Below, in pieces: positions 25,124 through 32,758 of a stretch of DNA of 38,137 nt (the stretch's first letter is position 1; every line of letters begins with the position of its first letter). The translations under genes were made by a program, and so were the position numbers. The notes beneath the pieces were generated by a model, which worked only from the letters and a program-made list of their open reading frames with translations, did no database searches and was not told where the DNA came from. Origin of the DNA: Sphingopyxis sp. (GTDB lineage Bacteria; Pseudomonadota; Alphaproteobacteria; Sphingomonadales; Sphingomonadaceae); contig JAAUPH010000002.1 of NCBI GenBank assembly GCA_012035435.1, positions 1-38,137 on the forward strand, given 5' to 3'.

Positions 25124-26017
25124 GTGAATCCAGGCGCAAAGACAATCATCAGCTGTGCAGTGACCGGAGGGTCTCCATTCAACCGCAACCACCCCAACTT
25201 CCCCGTGACGCCGAAGCAAATTGCGGACGAGGCGATCGCTGCTGCAAATGCGGGCGCAGCAATTGTGCATTTACATGTTCGCAACCCGGAAACAGGTGAC
25301 GGCTCACGCGACCCAAAGCTCTTTGTCGAACTTTGTGACCGCATTCGCAGCGCAAACTGCGACGTGCTTATCAATCTCACGGGCGGGACCGGGGCATTTT
25401 TCATGCCGGATGAAGATAATGAGGGAATGGCAGCCGCCGGAAGCGACGTTGCATCTGTCGATGAAAGAATGGAGCATTTGGAGCAATGCCGCCCTGATAT
25501 CGCTTCACTGGACGTGAACACGAGCAATCAGATCGAAGGCACCACGGAATTCGTATATTTAAACACAACTCGCACGCTGCGAGCGATGGCCGAGCGCTAT
25601 CGGCAGGCTGGCATCAAGCCGGAATTGGAGGTGTTTTCAGCCGGAGATATCGAATTTGGCAAGCAGCTTATTGTGGAAGGGCTGATCGATGGCCCGCCGA
25701 TGTTCCAGTTTGTCCTGGGAGTGCCATGGTGCGCGCCCGCAGACACGCTTGGTATCTATTACATGCGCGCTTTGTTGCCGCACGATAGTGTGTGGGGAGC
25801 GCTAGGTATCGGCAGGCACGAGTTTCCAGTCGTGGCACAATCGCTTTTGCTGGGGGGCAACGTCCGCGTCGGACTGGAGGACAATCTCTATCTGCGCAAA
25901 GGCGTTTTCGCATCAAATGCCGACCTGGTATCCCAAGCAAGAGACATCATCGAAGCACTGGGCAACTCCGTCGCAACCACAAAGGATGCTGCCGCAATGC
26001 TGGATCTGAAAAGATAA
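25124..26017 (+). CDS. Beta-keto acid cleavage enzyme family protein (BKACE, formerly DUF849)
   Basis: 297 residues from GTG 25124, chosen because AGGGAG precedes it by 8 bases and the family begins with this kind of segment. The Zn site is in AIVHLHVRNPETG (His49 and His51). GEFxxxD-type features of the barrel are seen as LEVFSAGDIEFGKQL, and VRVGLEDNLYL supplies the conserved Glu. BKACE enzymes condense a beta-keto acid with acetyl-CoA to give acetoacetate and a new acyl-CoA. The substrate depends on residues I cannot model. It is divergent from the TonB receptor operon and followed by an IclR gene, which suggests a regulated catabolic step. Confidence 0.82.
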   Translation: MNPGAKTIISCAVTGGSPFNRNHPNFPVTPKQIADEAIAAANAGAAIVHLHVRNPETGDGSRDPKLFVELCDRIRSANCDVLINLTGGTGAFFMPDEDNEGMAAAGSDVASVDERMEHLEQCRPDIASLDVNTSNQIEGTTEFVYLNTTRTLRAMAERYRQAGIKPELEVFSAGDIEFGKQLIVEGLIDGPPMFQFVLGVPWCAPADTLGIYYMRALLPHDSVWGALGIGRHEFPVVAQSLLLGGNVRVGLEDNLYLRKGVFASNADLVSQARDIIEALGNSVATTKDAAAMLDLKR

Positions 26018-26178
26018 GCATCCGTTTCTGACAGCCGTCAATCAACTTGTTGTAACCATCTCACGAAGGATGAAGATCGAGCGGTCTTGCGCAATGGCAC
26101 CAAATTCTGGGCACTTATGAAGGTCGCGAACCCGCCTTTTGCCTAGACATAATTTTGGAGGTGTAGCACAGATCAATC

Positions 26179-26955
26179 ATGCCGAATGAACATGCCGAAA
26201 TTGAAGACGCCGGTCGATCTGAAATACGGAAAGGTATTCAGTCGGTTGAGATCGGGCTTCGCGTCGTCGATACACTTGTTTCGGCCACTGGCCCGCTGCC
26301 GCTGAAAGACGTTGCGAAACGCAGCGGGCTCGCGGGTAGCGCCGCGCATCGTTACCTTGTCAGCCTGATCCGGATGGGATTGGCGACCCAAACCGCCGAT
26401 GGCTGCTATGATCTTGGCGGGTTTGGGTTGCGAATTGGGATTGCCGCTTTGTCGCGTCTCGACACCATTCAGGTCGGCGAGGTTTTTCTCCGCGACTTTG
26501 TCGACACCAGTGGCCTTACGGCAATGCTCAGCATTTGGGGCGAACGCGGTCCAGTGGTTGTTCGCTGGCTGCAGGGTCGAAATCCGGTTTACACGACTAT
26601 CCGTATTGGCTCGATCATGCCGCTGGAAACTTCGGCGACGGGCGGAGTGTTTGCGGCATATTTGCGCGATGCTGAACTTGTAGGGCCGACCGCCGCATTG
26701 ACCAAGTCCGAACGGCAGGCCTTTGACTCCCATCGCGCGATGATCCGCGAGGCAGGGCATGCTGAAGTGGCAGGCGATGTCATTCCAGGCTTGCATGCAC
26801 TTGCCATGCCGGTATTCAACGGCGTTGGAGATATTGAGGCAGTCTTCACTGCGGTATCTGCCGGCCAAGGATTCTCAGCCGAGGCGCGCGCCTTATTGAA
26901 CGATCTAACGGTTAGAGCATCCGCTAACCTTGGCTATGTTGAAAGAGTTTCGTAG
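26179..26955 (+). CDS. IclR-family transcriptional regulator
   Basis: 258 residues. The winged helix-turn-helix covers about 15-80: IQSVEIGLRVVDTLV, LKDVAKRSGLAGSAAHRYLV, and YDLGGFGLRIG ending the wing. The effector domain has GPVVVRWLQGRNPVY, LPLETSATGGVF-like PLETSATGGVFAA, and IPGLHALAMPVF. The family senses aromatic and carboxylic acids (PcaR, IclR type). It follows the BKACE gene by 161 bp. The divergent salicylate promoters at 7.5 kb contain palindromic half-sites that might be its target, or it may act locally at 24981-25123. Confidence 0.85.
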   Translation: MPNEHAEIEDAGRSEIRKGIQSVEIGLRVVDTLVSATGPLPLKDVAKRSGLAGSAAHRYLVSLIRMGLATQTADGCYDLGGFGLRIGIAALSRLDTIQVGEVFLRDFVDTSGLTAMLSIWGERGPVVVRWLQGRNPVYTTIRIGSIMPLETSATGGVFAAYLRDAELVGPTAALTKSERQAFDSHRAMIREAGHAEVAGDVIPGLHALAMPVFNGVGDIEAVFTAVSAGQGFSAEARALLNDLTVRASANLGYVERVS

Positions 26956-27076
26956 GAACCGGGGGAAGTCAGAAAATTGTTCCTGGACAACGCCACGGAC
27001 GGCAGCGAGAGGCGCTATTGTCCTCGCCAGTGGTTTTTGCCATTCTCATATATCTCACTCATGCCAGCGTTTCTAA

Positions 27077-27115
27077 TGACTTGCTCCCCTGATTGTTGCT
27101 GACGTGCTCCCCTGA
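27077..27115. repeat. Two adjacent copies of an IS3-type terminal sequence
   Basis: TGACTTGCTCCCCTGA at 27077-27092 and TGACGTGCTCCCCTGA at 27100-27115 differ at one base. The second is the likely left end of the IS407-type element, because it continues into its 5' region. The first looks like an end of a related copy that is otherwise absent, a trace of an earlier insertion. Confidence 0.55.
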
Positions 27116-27162
27116 AATGTGACCGCTTTTTGGTAGAGTCTGACGCCAAGGAGTCGGACGAT

Positions 27163-27429
27163 ATGAGGCGAAGCAGATTCAACGAAGAGCAGATCATTGC
27201 GATCTTGAAGGAGCAGGAAGCTGGGATGGCTACGGCGGAGGTTTGCCGCCGTCACGGGATCAGCTCGGCGACATTCTACAAGTGGAAGTCGAAGTTCGGC
27301 GGTCTGGATGTGTCTGAGGCCCGGCGGCTGCGATCGCTCGAGGAGGAGAACAGTCGGCTGAAGAAGCTGCTGGCCGAGGCGATGCTCGACAATGCCGTGC
27401 TGAAGGATCTGGCATCAAAAAAATGGTAA
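27163..27429 (+). CDS. IS3-family transposase OrfA (IS407 type)
   Basis: 88 residues from ATG 27163, preceded by AAGGAG. It has the helix-turn-helix FNEEQIIAILKEQEAG, EVCRRHGISSATFYKWKSK and the leucine-zipper segment EEENSRLKKLLAEAML. It ends in an A7 run (27417-27423), the usual place of programmed frameshifting into orfB in this family. It binds the element ends; alone it does not transpose. Confidence 0.85.
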   Translation: MRRSRFNEEQIIAILKEQEAGMATAEVCRRHGISSATFYKWKSKFGGLDVSEARRLRSLEEENSRLKKLLAEAMLDNAVLKDLASKKW

Positions 27430-27746
27430 CGCCCGGCGCTAAGCGGGAAGCCGCCGCCCATGCCCGGGAGCATCACGGGGTGAGCGAGCGTCGGGCGTGT
27501 GCATTGGTTGGTGTGAGCCGCAGGGTGATCCGTTACGAGCCGACAAGGCCGGATGATGGGGCGCTGCGGCAAAGGTTGGGCGAGCTGGCGGCAGAGCGTC
27601 GCCGGTTCGGCTATCGCCGCTTGGGCAACCTGCTGGCGCGGGAGGGCATCACACCCAACCACAAGAAGCTGCTGCGCATCTTCCGCGAGGATGTGAGCGA
27701 CGCGTGGCGCGAACACTGCGCGTGCGTCGCCGTGGCGGCCGGAAAC
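27423..27746 (+). pseudogene. IS3-family transposase OrfB, N-terminal fragment
   Basis: It starts at ATG 27423 inside the A-run, overlapping orfA by 7 bp. HGVSERRACALVGVSRRVIRY, RFGYRRLGNLLAREG and NHKKLLRIFRED are typical of the HTH_21 region. Near 27716 the frame seems to slip by one base, because the expected LRVRRRGGRKR continues in another frame. The catalytic rve domain is missing, as the gene ends at the IS5 element boundary (27746). Confidence 0.7.
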
Positions 27747-27879
27747 GGACACCTCGAAGAACCCGTCCATTTTGGTAGGATACTGCTTACGCGGCGTCTG
27801 ACGGCGTGATTTCACGCCCTTTGGCGGGCTTTTGGTCTGATTTCCGTTGCATTCAGGCCTTTGCAGGACCTGTTTCGTA

Positions 27880-28300
27880 TCAGGCAGGCGCACTTTTCCC
27901 TTCATGCCAGACGAGGCGTTTGAAGTTGTAGGCGAGGTTGGCCATGCCAATCTTGATCCTTGCACGTTCGATGCCGACGGTGCGCACGAACAGGCCCATG
28001 CGGTGCTTTTGGCCTGCAAAGACATGCTCGACCGCCGAGCGCACTTTCGAGCGGGTGGCATTGGCGCGTTGATGGCGGCCATCCATCGGCTTGCCCTTGG
28101 GCTTACGGAAGTGGATCATCGATTTGAGCTTGTGATTGCGGATCGCGCGCTCATTCTTGGCCGAGCGATAGGCTGTATCAGCCCAGACTGATCGGGCGAT
28201 ATTCTCAGCGTCGAGGACATCCTCGAACGGCCCGCTGTCATGCCTTGCCGCATGGGTCACGGTCCATTTGCGCACGAAGCCGAAGGTCCGATCAATCCCG
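27880..28300 (-). pseudogene. IS5-family transposase, C-terminal part
   Basis: On the minus strand this reads GIDRTFGFVRKWTVTHAARHDSG-like sequence at the junction, then VWADTAYRS (second catalytic Asp), and VEHVFAGQKHRMGL with the catalytic Glu, ending NLAYNFKRLVWHEG. It is the continuation of 29623-30301 and is separated from it only by the IS256 element. It would make no product without the N-terminal part. Confidence 0.8.
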
Positions 28301-29622
28301 GGGACCGTCAGGATTTCCGTGTGTGGGCGGGCGATTGAACATTACGCCGCCATGGCTTTGATGAAGCGCTCGCCGAACAGGACGGCGAACTGGGCCTTGG
28401 CCATGGACCACTCACGAGGTGGCATCTTCCACTCTTTTTCCGATCGGTTCAAGATCAGATAAAGCAGCTTGGTTGCGGCTTCGTCGCTGGGAAAGTGGCC
28501 CCTGGCCCTGACGGCTCGCCGCAGCTTCGAGTTCAACGCGTCGATGGCGTTGGTGGTGTAGATGATCCTGCGCACTTCGGCGGGGAAGGCGAAGAACGGG
28601 ATCACCTCAGTCCAGGCTCGCCGCCAGCTCTGGCTGATCGCGGGGTAACGCTGACCCCATTCGCTGGCCTCGAAGGCCGTGAGCGCTTCCTCGGCGGTCT
28701 TGGCATCAACGGCGCGGTAGATGGTCTTCAGCGCGGCCGCCAGCGGCTTGCGGTCCTTCCACGAGACGAAGTCCATGCTGTTGCGCAGCAGGTGAACGAT
28801 GCATGTCTGGACGACCGTCTCGGGGAACACTGCTGTGATCGCATCGGGGAAGCCCTTGAGGCCATCGACGACGGCCAGCATAATATCTTCGACGCCGCGG
28901 TTCTTGAGCTCGTTCATGACCCGCAGCCAGAATTTGGCACCTTCATTCTGCTCGATCCACATGCCGAGCACCTCTTTACGACCATCGGCGCGAGCACCCA
29001 GGGCGATGTGGATAGCCTTATTCCGCACCAATCCCTCGTCGCGGATCTTGACGCGGATGGCGTCAAAGAACACCAGCGGGTAGGCCGGATCAAGCGGGCG
29101 GGCCTGCCAGGCGGCAACCTCTTCCAGCACGGCATCGGTCACGGTCGATATCAGGTCCGGCGACACATCAATGCCGTACAACTCGCGCAGATGGCCCGTG
29201 ATCTCCCGGCTGCTCATACCCCGCGCGTACATCGAGATAATCTTGTCGTCGAAGCCCGGAAAGCGCCGCTGATATTTGGCGATCAGCTGCGGATCGAAGC
29301 TGCCAGTGCGGTCGCGCGGCACGTCGATCTCGATCTTGCCGGTGTCGGTGATAACGCTCTTGCGGCCATAGCCATTACGGTTGTTGCCGCCCTCGTCATC
29401 GCCGCGCAGATGGTGATCCATCTCCGCATTGAGCACCCGTTCGGCCAGCGCCTTCTTCAACGAATCAAGCAGGCTGCCATCACGAAGCGCCGCAGCCGCA
29501 TCGCCGCCAGCCAAAAGTTGATCCAGTAACTCCGCCGGGATCGTCGGCTCTTTGCGTCGGGACATAGTGGGACTCCTTCTTACCCATTATGCCCGCCCAC
29601 ACACGGAAATCCTGACGGTCCC
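28301..29622 (-). mobile_element. Complete IS256-family insertion sequence
   Basis: 1322 bp bounded by 32-bp perfect inverted repeats (28301-28332 and 29591-29622; outer bases GGGACCGTCAGG). Both sides carry the direct repeat CAATCCCG (28293-28300 and 29623-29630), an 8-bp target duplication as expected for this family. It contains a single full-length transposase gene on the minus strand. The preserved duplication and perfect repeats show a recent insertion. Confidence 0.92.
28342..29565 (-). CDS. IS256-family transposase
   Basis: 407 residues, full length. MDHHLRGDDEGGNNRNGYG and DTGKIEIDVPRDRTGSF are family hallmarks. The DDE positions are Asp168 (FFDAIRVKIRD), Asp234 (VVDGLKGFPD) and the third at 342 in IYTTNAIDALN. 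At this third position relatives have Glu (TTNAIE), whereas here the codon is GAC (Asp). C-x2-H (QTCIVHLL) is present. Asp in place of Glu may reduce activity, although the fresh-looking insertion argues that the family member was active when it arrived. The start lies 26 bp inside the right terminal repeat. Confidence 0.9.
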   Translation of the reverse strand: MSRRKEPTIPAELLDQLLAGGDAAAALRDGSLLDSLKKALAERVLNAEMDHHLRGDDEGGNNRNGYGRKSVITDTGKIEIDVPRDRTGSFDPQLIAKYQRRFPGFDDKIISMYARGMSSREITGHLRELYGIDVSPDLISTVTDAVLEEVAAWQARPLDPAYPLVFFDAIRVKIRDEGLVRNKAIHIALGARADGRKEVLGMWIEQNEGAKFWLRVMNELKNRGVEDIMLAVVDGLKGFPDAITAVFPETVVQTCIVHLLRNSMDFVSWKDRKPLAAALKTIYRAVDAKTAEEALTAFEASEWGQRYPAISQSWRRAWTEVIPFFAFPAEVRRIIYTTNAIDALNSKLRRAVRARGHFPSDEAATKLLYLILNRSEKEWKMPPREWSMAKAQFAVLFGERFIKAMAA

Positions 29623-30301
29623 CAATCCCGGCATGATTTTTGTAGCCAAACATTGGCACCATGATCTGGGATGGCGGGGTCGCGCTCGCGTTGCCTGCTT
29701 CGCTGCGCTTTAAGCTGCCGCGCTTCATCGTCCAGCGTGCATCGATATCCTTTTGCGCCGCCTTGGCAGGCTTGTCGGGCCAAATCTCTGCCGCCGCCTT
29801 GCCTTCCTTGATCCAGGCCTTCTCTTCATCGCTCAGGTGCTGGCGCGGTGCAGCGATCACTGTCGCATCTATGATCTGCCCACCTTGCCCCAGATAACCG
29901 CCGGCCTTCAGCCGTGCATCGAACAGCGCGAACAGCTTGTCGACCGCCCTGGCCTGCACCAAATGCTCCCTGAACAGCCAGATCGTCTTGGCATCAGGGC
30001 TTGGCATACTGGGGTTCAACCCCAAAAACCGCATGAACGACAGCCGGTCCCTGATCTGAAACTCCGCCTGGTCGTCCGACAGATTATATAGCGCTTGCAG
30101 CACCAGGACCTTGAACATCAACACCGGATCATAAGGTGGCCGACCGCCCTTCGCGCCGTCCGAGCGCTTCAGCGCCTTCTCCAACCGGTATCGGAACGGC
30201 TCGAAATCAACCACCTCGGCCAGCTTCACCAGCGGATCGCCACCCTTGGTCAGCCGCGCCAGTTGCTCCTCGTAATCCCAAAATCCAGCTTGCCGCGCCA
30301 T
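29623..30301 (-). pseudogene. IS5-family transposase, N-terminal part
   Basis: Starts at ATG 30301 with GGAGG upstream. FWDYEEQLARLTKGGDPL, GGRPPYDPVLMFKVLVLQAL and LSDDQAEFQIRDRLSFMRFLG are the DUF772-type N-terminal region, followed by GQIIDATVIAAPRQH with the first catalytic Asp and VPMFGYKNHAGI at the break. The remaining part lies beyond the IS256 element at 27880-28300. Reading straight on runs a few dozen residues into the IS256 end and then stops. Confidence 0.85.
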
Positions 30302-30375
30302 CACAACCTCCGCTCGTTCACGTCGGTAGTGAATCACTTCCGCCCACTATGCGCCAAAGGTTTTTCGAGGTGTCC

Positions 30376-30882
30376 TGTAGTCTTGGCCCTTCGGGTGACG
30401 ATCGGGAGCGCGGTAAGATGAGCGGGATATTCTAAGGCCGCACTCTGTCCCGCGCTTCGCGCTCCTGAGGGTGCGGCGTTTTTGAGCTGACCCGCAGGCA
30501 CTCTCGCTTCTCTCCTTGCCGGTCGGGCGACGGGCGCGCTTTCGCAGGGACTGGCGGCGCTGCCCCTTTGAGACAACAGCCTTGTTCCCGCTTCGCTGCC
30601 GCCACACTGCCCGTCTGCGTCGCGCCATGCGAGGGTGCCGTTTCCTGTGCCGCGTTGCGGCTGAGGGGAGGCTGGTCGCCGCCATTTCCTGACTGGCGGG
30701 AACGCCAAGGGCTTTGCCCTCTCGTTTCCCGAAGCAGAATAGTTACCCCCGTGTGGCGGGCTTTGCCCGCTGGCCCGCGCTAGGGCGTCGATTCAGATAG
30801 TCGCTCCCCCTCCCATCCTCGCCGGAAGGCAGGCCGCATGTCGCAAGTCGAATGCGGCTTTCAGCCCAAGAGGAGGCAGGAA
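30376..30882. other. GC-rich non-coding backbone segment with hairpins
   Basis: About 500 bp with no convincing gene. It holds a terminator-like structure at 30438-30476 (CCGCAC arms pairing with GTGCGG, an inner GCGC-TTC-GCGC stem, followed by five T at 30479-30483) and two small hairpins with the same TTT loop: AGGGC-TTT-GCCCT (30708-30720) and GCGGGC-TTT-GCCCGC (30756-30770). Base composition is visibly more GC-rich than the catabolic island. Confidence 0.55.
30438..30483 (+). terminator. Rho-independent terminator-like hairpin
   Basis: Outer arms CCGCAC (30438-30443) and GTGCGG (30471-30476), an inner GCGC/GCGC stem with a TTC loop, then CGTTTTT. There is no obvious gene ending just upstream, because the IS5 boundary lies 60 bp away, so the gene it once served is probably gone. 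Confidence 0.4.
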
Positions 30883-31095
30883 ATGTGTGATTTGCAGTTG
30901 ATGTATCGTGAGTGCGGGGCCGAGACCCGCGACGATTATTTGCGCGGCATTGCCAACGAGAATGGCTTGCCGATTGCCTGTGTTCGCAAGATCGCCGACC
31001 GGCTTGGCGAGCGCGAGGATTTCGGGGCGCTGATCCTGATTTGCGAAACGCGTGCCGCGCGCAGCGCCACTCATCTACATGGGCGCGGCCAATGA
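30883..31095 (+). CDS. Small conserved plasmid-type hypothetical protein
   Basis: 70 residues from ATG 30883, chosen because AGGAGGCAGGAA precedes it. The sequence (CDLQLMYRECGAETRDDYLRG, IACVRKIADRLGEREDFGAL, LICETRA) is predicted soluble and partly helical. No function is recognised. It overlaps the DUF3768 gene by ATGA, so it is translated together with it. I associate small proteins of this kind with sphingomonad plasmids and ICEs, next to DUF3768. Confidence 0.7.
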   Translation: MCDLQLMYRECGAETRDDYLRGIANENGLPIACVRKIADRLGEREDFGALILICETRAARSATHLHGRGQ

Positions 31096-31493
31096 GCGCG
31101 ACCCCTGCCAGCCAGCGCGAGCGGATAGCGCGGATTGCCCGATTGAATGATCGGGCGCGGCAGGCGATGGGACTGGCTTGCACCGCCTTTGCAACAGTCG
31201 GGTTTCGCTCGCTGCCCGATGCCGACCAGTCCCGCGTCCGCGAGCTGATCGAAACCTTCGACGCCTTCACCGAGGACAACGACCCGCACGGCGAGCGGGA
31301 TTTCGGGGCGATCTACCAGCTTGCCGATGGCCGCTGGACGACCGAGCGCCCGCGATTGCGCGAGGATGAGCGCGAACGGGTATTCTGGAAGCTGGATTAT
31401 TACGACCGCGATTTGCGGTTCGGCAGCGAAGACCCCGCGAATCCCGCCGTCACGCGGCGGGTTCTGACCATCATGCTGGCGCAAGAATATTGA
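31092..31493 (+). CDS. DUF3768 domain protein
   Basis: 133 residues from ATG 31092, which overlaps the previous stop (ATGA). The DUF3768 signature is clear: FDAFTEDNDPHGERDFGAI, VFWKLDYYDRDLRFGSEDPANP and RVLTIMLAQEY at the C-terminus. The N-terminal part (RIARLNDRARQAMG) is the usual short helix before the domain. Function is unknown; the family is common on alphaproteobacterial plasmids and integrative elements and helps to identify this region as backbone. It lies 10 bp before the next small gene, in one operon. Confidence 0.85.
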   Translation: MSATPASQRERIARIARLNDRARQAMGLACTAFATVGFRSLPDADQSRVRELIETFDAFTEDNDPHGERDFGAIYQLADGRWTTERPRLREDERERVFWKLDYYDRDLRFGSEDPANPAVTRRVLTIMLAQEY

Positions 31494-31503
31494 GAGGGCA
31501 GCC

Positions 31504-31698
31504 ATGATCAAACCCAAGACCCTGCCGAAGATCGCGCCGCCCGACCCCGACCAGATCATGATGGCGGGCGTGGCCCCCGTCAGCATGGAAGAACGGCTTG
31601 GCTGGCTGGCCAATCAGCCGATACAGCCCCGCCGCGCGCAGCGCCCGCTGGATATCGGATTCTGGAATCCGATGCGTAACCAGCTTGAGATGTTCTGA
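31504..31698 (+). CDS. Small hypothetical protein downstream of DUF3768
   Basis: 64 residues behind GAGAGGGCAGCC. The sequence (PKTLPKIAPPDPDQIMMAG, MEERLGWLANQPIQ, DIGFWNPMRNQLEMF) has no recognised domain and is probably soluble. Tight spacing and a good ribosome-binding site support a real gene; three strong hairpins follow its stop and may end the transcript. No function assigned. Confidence 0.6.
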   Translation: MIKPKTLPKIAPPDPDQIMMAGVAPVSMEERLGWLANQPIQPRRAQRPLDIGFWNPMRNQLEMF

Positions 31699-31717
31699 CG
31701 GCCACACAACATATCGC

Positions 31718-31799
31718 GGCCCGTCCCTCGGGACGGGCCAAGGCCGATGCCTTTGCCATCGGCCTCCGAACGGCGCGGCGGCTTATGGCCGCCGCGCCG
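31718..31799. repeat. Cluster of three consecutive perfect hairpins
   Basis: GGCCCGTCCC/GGGACGGGCC (31718-31739, 2-nt loop), AGGCCGATG/CATCGGCCT (31741-31765, 7-nt loop) and CGGCGCGGCGGC/GCCGCCGCGCCG (31771-31799, loop TTATG) stand 1 and 5 nt apart. They fill the gap between the small hypothetical gene and the vapBC promoter. No T-tracts follow, so simple intrinsic termination is not the obvious role. They could be a processing site, a protein target or a structural element. Confidence 0.7.
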
Positions 31800-31886
31800 C
31801 TCCGCGAAATGGACAGGCAAATGATTCTGGCTTTCACCCATCGTCAGGCTATGATATACTAAAGTCTATACCAAGGAGTTTGCATC

Positions 31887-32156
31887 ATGGGCCAGACCGC
31901 CAAGCTATTCCAGAACGGCAAGAGCCAGGCCGTGCGCCTGCCGCTCAGCTACCGCTTCGAGGGCAGTGAAGTGAATATCCGGCGCGACGAGCAGACCGGC
32001 GATGTCATCCTGTCGCGCAAGCCCGAGAGCCTTGCCCAGTTTTTCGCGTTTGCGCGAAAACTGAAGGCTGACATCCCCGGCGACTTTCTCGGGGATGACG
32101 AGCGGCGCACCGCGCCGCAGGATCGCGATCCGTTCGAGGGGCATGAAGACTCGTGA
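31887..32156 (+). CDS. vapB: VapB antitoxin
   Basis: 89 residues with an N-terminal AbrB/SpoVT-type DNA-binding fold: KLFQNGKSQAVRLPLSYRF, SEVNIRRDEQTGDVILSRK. The acidic C-terminal part (GDFLGDDERR, RDPFEGHEDS) would bind the toxin groove. AAGGAG lies 8 bases before the start. An AT-rich patch with TATGATATACT upstream (about 31851-31861) may serve as promoter and operator. It overlaps vapC by four bases (GTGA), the classical arrangement, and likely serves plasmid stabilisation. Confidence 0.88.
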   Translation: MGQTAKLFQNGKSQAVRLPLSYRFEGSEVNIRRDEQTGDVILSRKPESLAQFFAFARKLKADIPGDFLGDDERRTAPQDRDPFEGHEDS

Positions 32157-32554
32157 CGACACGCTATCTACTCGATACCAATGCGGCCAGCGCGATCCTG
32201 CGGCAGCAGGAGCCGGTTTGTGCGCGGGCGGCATCGGTGCCGCTTTCGTCACTTGCCATATCATCGGTTACGGCGGGTGAGATGCACTATGGCTTGGCGA
32301 AGCGCCCGCAGGCGACGACGCTGGCCAGATTGGTGCATGAGTTTCTGCGCTACGCCGATATTCTGCCCTGGAGCGACGCCATCGCCCCGCACTATGGGAC
32401 GCTGCGCGCCGCGTTAGAGGCCAAGGGCGTCACCATCGCGCCGCTCGATCTGATGATTGCGGCCCATGCGCTGGCTATTGATGCCACGCTTGTCAGCGCC
32501 GATCAGGCGCTTTCGATGATAGACATCCTGAAAGTGGAAGACTGGAGCATCTGA
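32153..32554 (+). CDS. vapC: VapC toxin, PIN-domain ribonuclease
   Basis: 133 residues from GTG 32153. The PIN acidic residues are visible: Asp8 in YLLDTN, Glu in SSVTAGEMHYG, and Asp in APLDLMIAAHA, with TLVSADQAL in the place of the final NVREF-type region. Such toxins cut tRNA or rRNA when the antitoxin is lost. The pair stands alone between the hairpin cluster and the ssb leader, as expected of an addiction module on a mobile element. Confidence 0.88.
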   Translation: MTTRYLLDTNAASAILRQQEPVCARAASVPLSSLAISSVTAGEMHYGLAKRPQATTLARLVHEFLRYADILPWSDAIAPHYGTLRAALEAKGVTIAPLDLMIAAHALAIDATLVSADQALSMIDILKVEDWSI

Positions 32555-32648
32555 CAGCATCGGCTCAGTCGCCACCAACGATGTGAATCTGCATCCAGCA
32601 CATCATCCCCGACCACGTGACAGCCTCTGTCCTTGATTGACGGAAATT

Positions 32649-32758
32649 GGCCGCTTGCGCCGCCTTCATGCGCGCAAGCAAAAAACCGCCGTTTCACGCC
32701 TACGGTTTCCATGAATGGAGCCTCCGTTTTTTGGCTTGCGCGCAGGCGGCGCGCGGCC
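32649..32758. repeat. Long imperfect hairpin upstream of ssb (possible single-strand promoter or origin)
   Basis: The left arm 32649-32688 pairs with the right arm 32723-32758. Segments GGCCGC, GCGCCGCC, TGCGCGCAAGC and AAAAAAC pair with GCGGCC, GGCGGCGC, GCTTGCGCGCA and GTTTTTT, with small bulges (2 and 4 nt). The 34-nt loop has further short pairings. The element ends about 50 bp before the ssb start. In conjugative plasmids, hairpins in the leading region act as promoters on incoming single-stranded DNA and drive ssb; that role here is inference. Confidence 0.65.

Larger units (their letters stand above)
27100..27746 (+). mobile_element. IS407-type IS3-family element, 3' truncated
   Basis: The left end at 27100 is followed by orfA and the first third of orfB. 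The element is cut at 27746, exactly where the IS5-family terminal repeat starts, and the remainder of orfB does not resume after that element (30376 onward). So it was truncated by an adjacent deletion or insertion of the IS5 element. Confidence 0.7.
27747..30375 (-). mobile_element. IS5-family element carrying an inserted IS256-family element
   Basis: Terminal repeats are GGACACCTCGAAGAACC (27747-27763) and the complement at 30359-30375, with one mismatch in 17 bp. The transposase (minus strand) is split by the IS256 element at 28301-29622. Excising that element and one copy of the 8-bp duplication restores one open frame. No target-site duplication is visible outside the IS5 ends: the left flank is IS407 orfB and the right flank is plasmid-type DNA. 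Confidence 0.8.

Noticed and set aside
28495..29529. Long open frame antisense to the IS256 transposase
   Set aside because: It is the mirror of a GC-rich, well-identified transposase gene; long antisense frames are expected here and no domain is seen.
1..30375. Composite transposon with IS5-type elements at both ends
   Set aside because: The left transposase tail and the right IS5 transposase have different C-termini, so they are not copies of one element.
30334..30708. Leftward frames in the backbone gap after the IS5 end
   Set aside because: Arg/Ala/Pro-rich, low-complexity translation typical of GC-rich non-coding DNA, crossing hairpins and the IS5 boundary.
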